From contig CACOVO010000008.1 of assembly GCA_902630715.1 (NCBI GenBank), positions 1 to 56,174 on the forward strand: DNA of 56,174 nt, read 5' to 3'. The stretch comes from an uncultured SAR86 cluster bacterium (GTDB lineage Bacteria > Pseudomonadota > Gammaproteobacteria > Magnimaribacterales > Magnimaribacteraceae). The position numbers and the translations under genes were made by a program. How positions within the stretch are numbered: position 1 is the stretch's first letter; each line of letters starts with the position of its first letter. Positions 41,956-51,216 of this stretch are shown here, piece by piece. Under the pieces are notes generated by a model. That model had not been told where the DNA came from, did no database searches, and worked only from the letters and a program-made list of their open reading frames with translations.

Positions 41956-43673
41956 TAACCTAACCCCAATTCTTTAATAGCATCTTCTCTCATTTGTTTT
42001 TTGGCTATTTTTCCAGCCGCCACTTTAGGTAATTCATCTTTCTGAAACCACGTGTACTCTGGAATTTTGAATTTAGCGATTTTAGCAGCCAAAAATGAGG
42101 ATAAGTCTTCTTCTGTTAACTCAGCACCGGGATTAAGAGATATTCTCGTGGCAAGTTTCTCTCCTAATCTCTCGTCAGGTACACCGAAAACAGAAGCTTC
42201 TCTAACGGACGGATGTTCGTATATTGCCGCTTCAATTTCTAAACAGGCAATATTTTCTCCTCCTCTGATGACAATATCTTTAATTCTATCTTTGATGTAA
42301 AGAAAACCGTCTTCATCAATAATTCCAACATCACCGCTTCTGAACCAACCCTCGCTGTCCAAAACTTCGTTAGTGGCTTCTTCATTCTTCAAGTAGCATC
42401 TGAAATTACAAGTAGATTTTATCGATACTTCACCAAGCTCATTTGGGCCTAACTCTTTACCTTCTTCATCAACAATCTTAATAAGGTTCAGGAAAGGAGT
42501 CGGATATCCAGCTGTGCTCGGCCTTTCATATAATGTCATTCCACTCGCATTTGTAGCATGAGCATTAGTCTCAGTCAGGCCATAACCAACGGTAGCAATT
42601 TTATCGGGATGATCTTTTTCTTGAGCTTTAATTTGTTCCGGTGGTCTTGCAGCTCCACCTGATCCTAATCCTTTTAAGCTTGATATATCTATTTCTGGAT
42701 TGTCTTTATGTGCCTGAAGAACTTCAGCAGACATAGTCGGAACTCCAGTCATATCTGTCACTTTATGTTTCTCTATTAGATGCAATGCTTCCACAGGATC
42801 CCATTTATACATGAACACAATTTTTCTTGCTGTTACTAAGGAAAGTAAAAAGACAGCATGCGATCCAGTAACATGAAATAGAGGCACAGCAGCAATTGTA
42901 CATGGATTGTCTCCAGAAATAGGGGAGGCTAATGGCTCACCATCTACTTCTATTTGTGTAGCAAGTTGGCCCATAAGCGCCCAAGTTTCTGGAGCTGAGA
43001 CAACTGCTCTATGAGTTGAAACTACACCTTTGGGATAACCCGTACTACCTGATGTATACATAATGCTTGCATCATCCTCGGGATCAATTTCAACTTCGGG
43101 GAATGAGTCTTTCGGAGCAACAACATCATCAAATGCAGTTGTATTGGTAAATTTAGAGGCGTCACAACGGACGGCAAGCCTGGGTATATCTTCAACATAA
43201 CCCTCCAATCTTTGAAGTCTTTCCTCGTCCCCAATAAAAACTGAAGATTCACTATGCGTTAATCCATAATCTAATTCTTCGCCTTGCCACCAAGAGTTTA
43301 GTGGAACAGCAACAGCACCTATTGAAGTTACAGCCATATAGGAATAAATCCATTCAGGATAATTACGCATCGAAAATGCCACCTTATCTCCTTTTGATAT
43401 TCCATATTTATCCATTAGTACGTGAGCCAATCCAGCAGAAGTATTTAAAACCTCTTGATAGGTAAAAGTTTCATCTTCATAGGCAAGAAAATCCCACTCT
43501 CCATGTATAAGAGGGAATTGGAAATATTCTCTTAAATTCTGAGGTAAATTTGCAAAAACATGATACTTGTTCCCTCTAATTTCCTCTTCCTTAAGCTCGA
43601 ATAGGCCTTCCTTTGTAAACTCTCTTGCCAAGCTTTCTCGAGATTCTTTTTTTATAAATTCTTTAATATCCAT
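41955..43673 (-). CDS. AMP-forming acyl-CoA ligase
   Basis: A 572-residue ANL-superfamily enzyme. Motifs in order: the ATP-binding TSGSTGYPKGVVSTHRA, ATVGYGLTETNA (A5), GWFRSGDVGIIDEDGFLYI (A7) with IKDIVIRGGENI (A8), and the catalytic Lys near the end in PKVAAGKIAKKQ. It activates a carboxylic acid to acyl-CoA, which would feed the enoyl-CoA hydratase encoded 4 bp upstream. The acid is unknown, but its operon includes an amidase and a dehalogenase that could release one. Confidence 0.93.
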   Translation of the reverse strand: MDIKEFIKKESRESLAREFTKEGLFELKEEEIRGNKYHVFANLPQNLREYFQFPLIHGEWDFLAYEDETFTYQEVLNTSAGLAHVLMDKYGISKGDKVAFSMRNYPEWIYSYMAVTSIGAVAVPLNSWWQGEELDYGLTHSESSVFIGDEERLQRLEGYVEDIPRLAVRCDASKFTNTTAFDDVVAPKDSFPEVEIDPEDDASIMYTSGSTGYPKGVVSTHRAVVSAPETWALMGQLATQIEVDGEPLASPISGDNPCTIAAVPLFHVTGSHAVFLLSLVTARKIVFMYKWDPVEALHLIEKHKVTDMTGVPTMSAEVLQAHKDNPEIDISSLKGLGSGGAARPPEQIKAQEKDHPDKIATVGYGLTETNAHATNASGMTLYERPSTAGYPTPFLNLIKIVDEEGKELGPNELGEVSIKSTCNFRCYLKNEEATNEVLDSEGWFRSGDVGIIDEDGFLYIKDRIKDIVIRGGENIACLEIEAAIYEHPSVREASVFGVPDERLGEKLATRISLNPGAELTEEDLSSFLAAKIAKFKIPEYTWFQKDELPKVAAGKIAKKQMREDAIKELGLG

Positions 43674-43677
43674 AATT

Positions 43678-44496
43678 TTATTTTCCTGTAAATTTAGCCT
43701 CTCTTTTTTCTACAAAATGAGATACTCCTTCTTTGAAGTCTTCTGATTTAAAACTATCAAGCATAGCTTGCATTGAGCTATCTAGATTTTCTTTGATCGT
43801 TTCACCTTGAGCGTTATAAATTTGTTGTTTCATAATCCTTAATGACCTAGGAGAAACATTTTTTGCAAGATCAACGGCATATTCAAATACTTCTTTTTCA
43901 AAAGCATCTTCGGAAAAAGTCTTATTAACAATGCCCATTTGTTCGGCCTCAACAGCAGTAAATTTTCTTGAGGAAAACAAAATATCATTAGCCCTTGCTA
44001 TGCCAACCAATCTTGGAAGAATCCAGCCTACACCCCATTCAGCTATTAAACCTCTCTTTGAAAATGCACTTGAAAATACAGCGCTTTCTTTAGCAAATCT
44101 TATATCTGCAAAAAGCGCCATAATAAAACCTACGCCTGCTGCAGGTCCGTTAATTGCCGCGATTATTGGCTTTGGTACGGTCGGAAAGTAACTAAATCCA
44201 CCATCAAAACCTTTTACTTCGTTAGCGGCATATTCTCTTTCTTCAGCTTCGATTTGAGATCCTTGCGATTCTCCTTGGCTGGTAGCCGCAAGTCCATCCA
44301 TATCAGCTCCGGCACAGAAACCTCTGCCTGCACCAGTAAGTATGATAACTTTAATATCATCATCTTTAGCAGCGTCATCTAGTTTCTCTCTCAATCCCGC
44401 TCTGATTTCGTCATTAACAGCATTAAGTCTTTCCGGACGGTTCATTGTTACAATAGCAACACCCTCTTTTTTTTCATACAGAACTGCATTATTCAT
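43678..44496 (-). CDS. Enoyl-CoA hydratase/isomerase
   Basis: A 272-residue crotonase. IVTMNRPERLNAVND, ILTGAGRGFCAGADMDGLA (oxyanion loop) and AINGPAAGVGFIMALFADIR are typical, with GLIAEWGVGWILPRLVG as the second active-site segment. The Glu in LIAEWG matches one catalytic Glu of hydratase-like members. It lies 11 bp after an SDR gene and 4 bp before the acyl-CoA ligase gene. Confidence 0.92.
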   Translation of the reverse strand: MNNAVLYEKKEGVAIVTMNRPERLNAVNDEIRAGLREKLDDAAKDDDIKVIILTGAGRGFCAGADMDGLAATSQGESQGSQIEAEEREYAANEVKGFDGGFSYFPTVPKPIIAAINGPAAGVGFIMALFADIRFAKESAVFSSAFSKRGLIAEWGVGWILPRLVGIARANDILFSSRKFTAVEAEQMGIVNKTFSEDAFEKEVFEYAVDLAKNVSPRSLRIMKQQIYNAQGETIKENLDSSMQAMLDSFKSEDFKEGVSHFVEKREAKFTGK

Positions 44497-44507
44497 AAAT
44501 TTCTCCT

Positions 44508-45272
44508 TTACGCGGTAGAACCGCCATCTATAACTAGCGTATGTCCATTGACAAAAGTTCCCGCATCAGAAGCCAAAAATACTGCGGCGCCACCAATCTC
44601 ATCTGGTTCACCAATTCTTCTAAGGGGGCAAGTTGCAGTTGACTGCTTTAAGATTTCTGGATTTTCCCATAAAGCCCTTGCAAAATCCGTCTTAAATAAA
44701 CCTGGTGCTATAGCATTCGTTCTTACGTTACTAGGACCAAATTCTGCTGCTAAGTTTTTAACCAACATAATGTCAGCGGCCTTTGAAATATTATATGTGC
44801 CAATGACCGTGCTAGATTTAAGACCACCAATTGAAGATACAATAATGATACTTCCATCATTTCTTTCAACCATTTCAGGTATGACCATCTGACAAAGAAG
44901 ATGATTACTTTTAATATTGTTATTCATCACTTTGTCAAAAGCATCCTCTGGAATATCCATCATTGAACCAAAGAATGGATTCGAAGCAGCATTACAAACC
45001 AAGATATCAATTTTTCCAAGTTGCTCTCTTGTCTCGTCCACTAACATTTGTAGTGCTGCTTTATCTGAAATATTGCATGGAACTACAATTGCTCCTCCTT
45101 CAGAATCTTTACACGCTTCATTAATTTCGTCAGCTACAACTTGACACGCATCAGCCTTACGACTTGATACCACTACTTTCGCTCCATGAAGAGCCATTTG
45201 CATTGCAATTGATTTACCGATACCTTTTGAGGATCCGGTTATTACTGCAGTTTTACCAGTTAAATCAAACAT
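44508..45272 (-). CDS. SDR family oxidoreductase, first gene of the dehalogenase operon
   Basis: A 254-residue FabG-like SDR: ITGSSKGIGKSIA, CNAASNPFFGS, IIVSSIGG, YNISKAADIMLVKNL, AIAPGLFKTDF and VIDGGSTA. The NxxSNPFFG segment is typical of peroxisomal DHRS4-like carbonyl reductases. It heads six tightly packed minus-strand genes ending with the haloalkane dehalogenase. A 97-bp divergent gap separates it from the DUF3604 gene. Confidence 0.9.
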   Translation of the reverse strand: MFDLTGKTAVITGSSKGIGKSIAMQMALHGAKVVVSSRKADACQVVADEINEACKDSEGGAIVVPCNISDKAALQMLVDETREQLGKIDILVCNAASNPFFGSMMDIPEDAFDKVMNNNIKSNHLLCQMVIPEMVERNDGSIIIVSSIGGLKSSTVIGTYNISKAADIMLVKNLAAEFGPSNVRTNAIAPGLFKTDFARALWENPEILKQSTATCPLRRIGEPDEIGGAAVFLASDAGTFVNGHTLVIDGGSTA

Positions 45273-45369
45273 TAAATTCTCCCTTATTTGCTTAGCAGTC
45301 TACTCTAGATTCTTTTTAGAAAAAATAGCTAAAGATACGAAATATTTTGTCTTTTGCTAACATATCAAA

Positions 45370-47589
45370 GTGATAAGAAAATCTATCTACATAATTTTTG
45401 CTGCATCTATTCTTTATTTTGGGTTTGTTTATCTCGTGGCAAGCGGATACTTAGGTAAATATGAAGGTCCCGGAAGCATTTCATCAATAAAGACGCCGCA
45501 TGAAATTTTAGATAAGAGATTGAAAGACCAGTCTGATGCCAAGGAAAGTATTGGAATAACAAATGAAAAAATTATTTTATTTGGAGATCTTCACGTTCAT
45601 ACAACTTACTCTTCAGATGCATTTCTGATGAGTTTACCGATGCTAGCGGGCGAGGGTACACATCCTCCTGCTGATGCATGTGATTTTGCAAGGTATTGTT
45701 CATCTCTCGACTTTTGGTCTAATACCGATCATGCAGAGGATCTTACACCTAAAGATTGGATAGAGATCAAAGATACCATTAGACAATGTAATGAAGTGAG
45801 TGGAGAGGGTCCCCAAGACACAATTGCTTTTTTGGGATGGGAATGGACTCAGGAGGGCGGCTTTGGCATTCCACATTATGGTCATAAAAATATTATTTTA
45901 AGAGACTTAGAAGAAACTAGAATTCCCAAAAGACCGATTGCTTCTTCAACAGTTGGATTTGCAAATATGCCTTTTCAGGCTAAATTAGGGCTTTCTTCAA
46001 TCAAAGCATTTGACAGTAGAGTTCAGGATATGATGACCTTTTCTAAAGACTCTTTAACTTCTCCTTGCCCAAAAGGAGTGCCTGTCCAAGATTTACCCAT
46101 TGATTGCAGAGAGTATGCTGATGATCCTTCGGAACTTTTTGACAAACTCAATCAATGGGACCATGAGGTTATTGTTATCCCTCATGGAACTTCGTGGGGG
46201 GTCTACACACCATCTGAAAGCGACTGGAAAGACCAACTGAAAGAACAATATCATGATCCTAATTATCAAACTCTCATTGAGGTATATTCTGCGCATGGTA
46301 ATTCAGAACACTATAGAGACTGGCGAGATGTTTTGTATGATGAAAATGGAAAGGTTATATGTCCAAAGCCTACAGCAAATTTTCTGCCAGGCTGTTGGCA
46401 AGCCGGAGTAATTATTCAAGAAAGATGTCTCAAAGAAGGAGAATCACAACGAGAGTGTAATAAGAGGGCTGAAGAAGCAAGAAAAAATTATGCCGCAGCT
46501 GGCAACGCGGGGCAAGCAACCGTCTTGAATGAAGATCCAAGTGAATGGCTAGATTCCAACCAGTGTCAAGATTGTTTTCTTCCAGTATTTAACTTAAAAC
46601 CTAAAGGCAGCGCACAATATATTCTTGCTTTAAGGAATTTTGATCCACTAGATACCACAGAGAGATTTAAATTTGGTTTCATCGGATCTAGCGACACACA
46701 CTCAGCACGACCTGGGAACGGCTATAAGGATATAAAAAGATTGGATTTTACTGATGCCTCTGGACCGACTGAATCCGCAGGCTTTATTTTTGGTTTTAAT
46801 GAAGGGGAGGGTGTATATGGTAAATCAACTCCAAAGAATTATACTCGAGACACACTTCCACCAGGACCATTAGAAGTTGATAGGCTTATGTCTTATTTTT
46901 ATACAGGCGGTTTGATAGCAACACACTCTAATGATAAAACAAGGGAATCCATTTGGCGTTCTTTAAAAAATAAAGAGGTTTATGCAACCAGCGGTCCAAG
47001 GATTCTTTTATGGTTTGACCTAATTAATGGACCTGAGGGCTTGCTACCGATGGGATCAGAGACATCTTTAAAAGAAAGTCCTAGATTTATGGTCAGGGCA
47101 ATTGGCTCTTTTGAACAAAAGCCCGGGTGTCCAAATTATGCTTTAAATGCTTTAGGTGAGGATAAAATTAGACATCTCTGCAAGAACGAGTGCTATAACC
47201 CATCAGACACAAGAAGAGAGATTGAGAGAATAGAGATAGTAAAGATTTTACCTCAAGAATATGAAGATGAACCTCTCGATAGCCTAATAATTGATCCATG
47301 GAAAACTTTTAAATGTAACGGTACTGAAGAATGTATTGTAACTTTTTCTGATAGTGACTTTGAATCTAATAAAAGAGATGCTCTATATTATGCAAGAGCT
47401 ATTGAACGGCAAACGAAAGCAGTCAATGCAAACAATTTGAGATGTGAAAGAGACAATTTCGGTAGATGTATGGAAGTAGACATTTGTTATGGAAGCCCGC
47501 TTCAAACTCCTAGAGAAGAGGACTGTTTAGGAAATGTCCAAGAAAGAGCTTGGTCCTCACCAATATTCGTTGATTTTAAAAAATATTGA
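45370..47589 (+). CDS. DUF3604 family exported protein, cysteine-rich
   Basis: A 739-residue protein starting at GTG. An N-terminal membrane anchor or signal (IYIIFAASILYFGFVYLVA) leads to a PHP-like metal motif GDLHVHTTYSSDAF and to FWSNTDHAEDL, both typical of DUF3604. FIGSSDTHSARPGNGY near residue 440 is another metal-type block. There are about 20 Cys residues in the exported part, pointing to several disulfides. The family is common in marine bacteria and its activity is not established; the fold suggests a metal-dependent hydrolase outside the cytoplasm. Its ends face the dehalogenase operon and an enoyl-CoA hydratase gene. Confidence 0.88.
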   Translation: MIRKSIYIIFAASILYFGFVYLVASGYLGKYEGPGSISSIKTPHEILDKRLKDQSDAKESIGITNEKIILFGDLHVHTTYSSDAFLMSLPMLAGEGTHPPADACDFARYCSSLDFWSNTDHAEDLTPKDWIEIKDTIRQCNEVSGEGPQDTIAFLGWEWTQEGGFGIPHYGHKNIILRDLEETRIPKRPIASSTVGFANMPFQAKLGLSSIKAFDSRVQDMMTFSKDSLTSPCPKGVPVQDLPIDCREYADDPSELFDKLNQWDHEVIVIPHGTSWGVYTPSESDWKDQLKEQYHDPNYQTLIEVYSAHGNSEHYRDWRDVLYDENGKVICPKPTANFLPGCWQAGVIIQERCLKEGESQRECNKRAEEARKNYAAAGNAGQATVLNEDPSEWLDSNQCQDCFLPVFNLKPKGSAQYILALRNFDPLDTTERFKFGFIGSSDTHSARPGNGYKDIKRLDFTDASGPTESAGFIFGFNEGEGVYGKSTPKNYTRDTLPPGPLEVDRLMSYFYTGGLIATHSNDKTRESIWRSLKNKEVYATSGPRILLWFDLINGPEGLLPMGSETSLKESPRFMVRAIGSFEQKPGCPNYALNALGEDKIRHLCKNECYNPSDTRREIERIEIVKILPQEYEDEPLDSLIIDPWKTFKCNGTEECIVTFSDSDFESNKRDALYYARAIERQTKAVNANNLRCERDNFGRCMEVDICYGSPLQTPREEDCLGNVQERAWSSPIFVDFKKY

Positions 47590-47601
47590 TGAGGATTAAA
47601 C

Positions 47602-48390
47602 TTATTTACCTTTCCAGTTAGGAGCTCTTTTTTCAGCAAAAGCCACTGGTCCTTCAATGAAATCTTCACTAGTAAAAAGATCATTTACGGCTGTGTACTG
47701 AGAGCTCATCGAAGTTTCTAGACTTGCTTCATTGAGGCTTTCATATGCGACTTGTTTCGTAGCTCGAATAGACATTGGTGAACATGCTTCAATTTGTTTA
47801 GCCCAGTCTCTTGCTCGATCCATTAGGTCATTTTGAGACTCAACAACTTCATTAACAATGCCAAGTTCCTTAGCCTCTGCAGCTTCGACATGTCGACCAG
47901 TAAGCATCATACCCATTGCGTTTTTCATACCTATTTGCCTTGGTAATCTTTGCATTCCTCCTGCTAAAGCTGCCAAACCAACCTTGGGTTCCGGTAAAGC
48001 AAATTTAGCGTTCGAAGAAGCTATTATCAAATCACACGCAAGAGCGATTTCCATTCCGCCTCCCATAGCTACTCCATTTACCGCAGCGATTATTGGTTTA
48101 TTGAGATTAAATCTGCTGGTAAGTCCCGCAAAGCCTGTCTCTGGCATACCAGATCTATCACCACCTGAAGCTTGATATTTTAGATCATTCCCAGCTGAGA
48201 ATGCTCTATCACCTGCTCCAGTAATAATACCCACCCAAAGGTCTTCGTTATTTGTAAATTCACTCCAGACCTCATCAAATTCTCGGTGAGATGGAGGATG
48301 AAGCGCGTTCATTACATCAGGTCTATTGATAGTCACTTCTAAAATATGACCGTTTACCTCTGTTGTTAGAAACTCATAGTCAGTTTTCAT
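47602..48390 (-). CDS. Enoyl-CoA hydratase/isomerase family protein
   Basis: A 262-residue crotonase: VTINRPDVMNALHPPSH, ITGAGDRAFSAGNDLKYQ, AAVNGVAMGGGMEIALACD and LPEPKVGLAALAGGMQRLP (which carries the Glu of the second active-site loop). Closest in style to carnitinyl-CoA dehydratase-like or short-chain enoyl-CoA hydratases. A single gene, converging with the DUF3604 gene, 12 bp apart. Confidence 0.92.
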   Translation of the reverse strand: MKTDYEFLTTEVNGHILEVTINRPDVMNALHPPSHREFDEVWSEFTNNEDLWVGIITGAGDRAFSAGNDLKYQASGGDRSGMPETGFAGLTSRFNLNKPIIAAVNGVAMGGGMEIALACDLIIASSNAKFALPEPKVGLAALAGGMQRLPRQIGMKNAMGMMLTGRHVEAAEAKELGIVNEVVESQNDLMDRARDWAKQIEACSPMSIRATKQVAYESLNEASLETSMSSQYTAVNDLFTSEDFIEGPVAFAEKRAPNWKGK

Positions 48391-48468
48391 TTAATTCTCC
48401 TTAAATTTTCAATAAGAATATCAGGCATTCGATGATGAGTCATGTTTTATAGGTTAAGATTCGGACAT

Positions 48469-49197
48469 ATGAGCAATCTAAAAATTGGAATTTTACTTTC
48501 AGACCACGTTCTTGATGATCTTCAAGAAAAACATGGTAATCAAGACAATTTTTACAGAAGGATATTTCAAGAAACAAACCAGGATGTAACTATAGAAATC
48601 TACGATGTTACCCAATTTACCTACCCAAAATCTCTAAATGAATGCGATGGGTACATCATTACGGGAAGTAAACTCAGTGTTTATGATAATGAAAGATGGA
48701 TAAGGGAATTAGAGAAGTTTGTTGCTGATCTCTTTTTAAATAAAAGACCATTACTAGGAGTTTGTTTTGGGCATCAACTTATTGCGAAAGCATTGGGAGG
48801 TGAAGTTAAAAAAGCAGATATTGGCTGGGTTTTAGGCGTCCAAAGTTACGAATTTAAAACCAATTATCCTTGGCTTGAATACATGAATGAAGATGTTCAG
48901 TTAATTCACTCCCATCAGGATCAAGTGATGCGTTTACCTGAAAGGGCAACACTAGTAGCCTCTAATAAACATGTTCCTAACTCAATGTACTTTATAGAAG
49001 ATCATGTTATGTGTATGCAAGGACATCCTGAGTTTACCAATGCTTATGCTTATGATGTGCTTTGCAAAAGACGTGATGTTTTGGGTGAAGATAAATTTAA
49101 ACAAGCTGAATCTAGTTTGCTTAATGAAAAAACAGATTATTTAGAAGTTACTAACTGGTGGTTAGAATTTTTTAAATCTAAGAATCAACTTCAATAG
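48469..49197 (+). CDS. Class I glutamine amidotransferase-like protein
   Basis: About 242 residues from the ATG at 48469; an in-frame ATG at 48442 would add nine residues and cannot be excluded. The Cys nucleophile lies in GVCFGHQLIAKALGG and the His-Glu pair in CMQGHPEFTNAYA. YIITGSKLSVYDN is a further family block. This is the GuaA-N/YfeJ-like group that uses glutamine or gamma-glutamyl compounds. It has no synthetase partner here. It is convergent with the TauD gene, overlapping by 20 bp. Confidence 0.88.
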   Translation: MSNLKIGILLSDHVLDDLQEKHGNQDNFYRRIFQETNQDVTIEIYDVTQFTYPKSLNECDGYIITGSKLSVYDNERWIRELEKFVADLFLNKRPLLGVCFGHQLIAKALGGEVKKADIGWVLGVQSYEFKTNYPWLEYMNEDVQLIHSHQDQVMRLPERATLVASNKHVPNSMYFIEDHVMCMQGHPEFTNAYAYDVLCKRRDVLGEDKFKQAESSLLNEKTDYLEVTNWWLEFFKSKNQLQ

Positions 49198-49993
49198 TTA
49201 TTCTCTCCATTCTTCTGAGTTGCGGCCAATAGTCGTTAACCGGTTTATGAAGTACAGATCTATTATCCCAAAAGGCAATCGAGTTGTTCTGCCAAGAGAA
49301 TCTGTATTGATATTTTTCTTGATGAATATGATCAAATAAAAAATTTAGTATAGTTCCTTCATCATCACCCTCAATATGTGAGGTGAAAAGTTTGTTTACA
49401 TAAATTATCTTTCTCCCTGTAAAGGGGTGTTCTTTGATAACTGGGTGAAGTATCGGAGGATTTTCTAAAAGAGCTCCTGCTAATCTCTCGCGGCCACCTT
49501 CTTCTTCTAGACTTTCTTTAAAACCAAATTCAAAGCTATGAACAGCATTCATTCCCTTAAGTTTATCTTTCCACTCTCTAGATAAATCATCGTAAGCAAC
49601 AGACAAACTGGAAAACATCGTATCACCACCGTTTTTAGGAATTATTTTTCCAACTAATATACTTCCTAGGGGAGGTAACTTTTTGAATGTCATATCTGTA
49701 TGCCACTCTTCAATTTTTGAAGGATTATCTCGATCATTTTCTAGAATAGTAATTTCTGGATATCCCTCAACAGTCGGATAAGCTGGGTGAGTTTGTAGCT
49801 CACCAAAAAGTAAAGCTAGTTTTTTATGGTTTTCATGGCTCAGATTTTGATCTCTAAAAAATAAAACTTCATTTTCACAGAGTGCATCATGAAGAGAGCT
49901 GAATACTTCTTCATCTAATGGTACGGTCAGATCAATGTTTTCAACAAAAGCTCCAAGCGCCGCCCCTGTTTTTTTAACTAAAAGCTTTTCCAT
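49178..49993 (-). CDS. TauD/TfdA family 2-oxoglutarate dioxygenase
   Basis: A 271-residue Fe(II)/2-oxoglutarate oxygenase. The iron triad is H98-x-D100 (EEWHTDMTF) and the distal His near residue 252 in FWDNRSVLHKPVN, and the Arg that binds 2-oxoglutarate is in LRRMERITI. TauD relatives release sulfite from taurine; others cut phenoxyacids or hydroxylate carnitine precursors. No taurine or sulfonate transporter is near, so the substrate is open. It overlaps the convergent amidotransferase gene by 20 bp. Confidence 0.9.
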   Translation of the reverse strand: MEKLLVKKTGAALGAFVENIDLTVPLDEEVFSSLHDALCENEVLFFRDQNLSHENHKKLALLFGELQTHPAYPTVEGYPEITILENDRDNPSKIEEWHTDMTFKKLPPLGSILVGKIIPKNGGDTMFSSLSVAYDDLSREWKDKLKGMNAVHSFEFGFKESLEEEGGRERLAGALLENPPILHPVIKEHPFTGRKIIYVNKLFTSHIEGDDEGTILNFLFDHIHQEKYQYRFSWQNNSIAFWDNRSVLHKPVNDYWPQLRRMERITIEVDS

Positions 49994-50062
49994 CGTCTTT
50001 ATCTACAAAACAAACAATCAATATAGATTAAAGTTATAATTATGATCAAAAATTAGATATTA

Positions 50063-50476
50063 ATGAAGAAAGGAATAACTTTTGGTGCTTTTGACCTATT
50101 TCATGCTGGGCATGTATTAATGCTCCAAGAAGCTAAAACTGTCTGTGATTATCTTATTGTTTGTATTCAAACTGACCCCAGTATTGACAGAAAATCTAAA
50201 AACACACCAGTTCAATCTTTGATTGAAAGAGAAATTCAAGTGACCGCATGTAAATATGTTGATGAAGTTCTTGTCTACGAAACAGAAGCCGATCTTCTGA
50301 AGATACTTGAGGAAACAGATTGGGATGTGCGAATTTTAGGTGACGAGTACAAAGATAAAGAATTTACAGGAAGAGACAAATATCTCGATAAATGCTATTT
50401 CAATAAACGACCTCACACTTTCTCAAGCTCAGAATTAAGGGAAAGAGTCGCTGACAAAGAGAATAAAAAAAATTAA
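50063..50476 (+). CDS. Nucleotidyltransferase of the glycerol-3-phosphate cytidylyltransferase type
   Basis: A 137-residue cytidylyltransferase. The ATP/CTP motif HxGH appears in GAFDLFHAGHVLMLQEAK at the N-terminus, SLIEREIQVTACKYVDEVLV follows, and the RTEGIS-like C-terminal signature reads FSSSELRERV. TagD-like enzymes make CDP-glycerol or related CDP-alcohols. A link to phosphatidylcholine or surface polymer synthesis is possible but no partner gene is adjacent. Confidence 0.85.
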   Translation: MKKGITFGAFDLFHAGHVLMLQEAKTVCDYLIVCIQTDPSIDRKSKNTPVQSLIEREIQVTACKYVDEVLVYETEADLLKILEETDWDVRILGDEYKDKEFTGRDKYLDKCYFNKRPHTFSSSELRERVADKENKKN

Positions 50477-50503
50477 CTTTGTTTTATCACGATATTTACC
50501 ATT

Positions 50504-50526
50504 TTGTCACAAAGTGACAATATAAT
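50504..50526 (+). promoter_or_regulatory. phoB promoter region with inverted repeat
   Basis: TTGTCAC-AAA-GTGACAA (50504-50520) is a perfect inverted repeat immediately followed by TATAAT (50521-50526). The TGTCAC half ends 10 bp before the -10 box, as PhoB half-sites do in E. coli promoters. Transcription would start about at the phoB ATG (50533). Confidence 0.5.
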
Positions 50527-50532
50527 GGATGA

Positions 50533-51216
50533 ATGAGCCAAAGAATCCTAATAGTTGAAGACGAGCTCGATCTAAGATCTACATTAGAATTTAAGTTTAA
50601 GTCAGAGGGATATACTGTAAATGCAGTCTCCACAGGTAAAGATGCTATGGATTCCATAGCTCGAACAAAACCTGACCTTATTCTATTGGATTTAATGCTC
50701 CCAGATATGTCTGGCCTTGATGTTTGCAAAAAAGTAAGAAACAGCTCTGATTCATTTGATGTATCTATAATTATGCTAACTGCAAAAGGTGAAGAAGTAG
50801 ACAGAGTATTAGGATTTGAACTTGGAGCTGATGACTATGTTGTAAAACCTTTCAGCGTTCGTGAATTAGCTCTTAGAGTATCCACGGTATTAAAACGAAC
50901 AGAAAAACAAGAGGAAACAAGCAAGATTTCACTTGGTGATATAGAAATAAATCTGTCGACCTATCGCGTATTTATTAGTGAAACTGAAATTCAATTAACA
51001 GCTAAAGAATTTTTGTTATTCAAACATTTAGTTCAAAAGAACGGAAGAATACAGCCAAGAGAAGTTTTGTTAGAAGAGGTGTGGGGCTACAATTCCTCAG
51101 TTACCACAAGAACAGTAGACACTCATGTCAAAAGGTTGCGAAGCAAAATTGGCGACATCGGCACAAAAATAGAAACTGTTCGCGGAGTAGGGTATAGATT
51201 CAATTATGTTGTCTAA
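50533..51216 (+). CDS. phoB: Phosphate regulon response regulator PhoB
   Basis: A 227-residue OmpR-family regulator. Receiver domain with acidic ED (residues 9-10), phosphoacceptor D53 (LLLDLMLPDMSG), T83 region (IIMLTAKGEE) and K-containing DDYVVKPFS. The C-terminal winged helix ends in TRTVDTHVKRLRSKIG and VRGVGYRFN, the PhoB hallmark. It activates phosphate-starvation genes. It overlaps phoR by 11 bp and sits near a porin, a PhoU-like and a Pit gene, all possible targets. Confidence 0.93.
   Translation: MSQRILIVEDELDLRSTLEFKFKSEGYTVNAVSTGKDAMDSIARTKPDLILLDLMLPDMSGLDVCKKVRNSSDSFDVSIIMLTAKGEEVDRVLGFELGADDYVVKPFSVRELALRVSTVLKRTEKQEETSKISLGDIEINLSTYRVFISETEIQLTAKEFLLFKHLVQKNGRIQPREVLLEEVWGYNSSVTTRTVDTHVKRLRSKIGDIGTKIETVRGVGYRFNYVV

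Noticed and set aside
49178-49993. Taurine dioxygenase tauD proper
   Set aside because: The fold and iron ligands fit, but no taurine transport or sulfonate genes are near, so the specific name is not supported.
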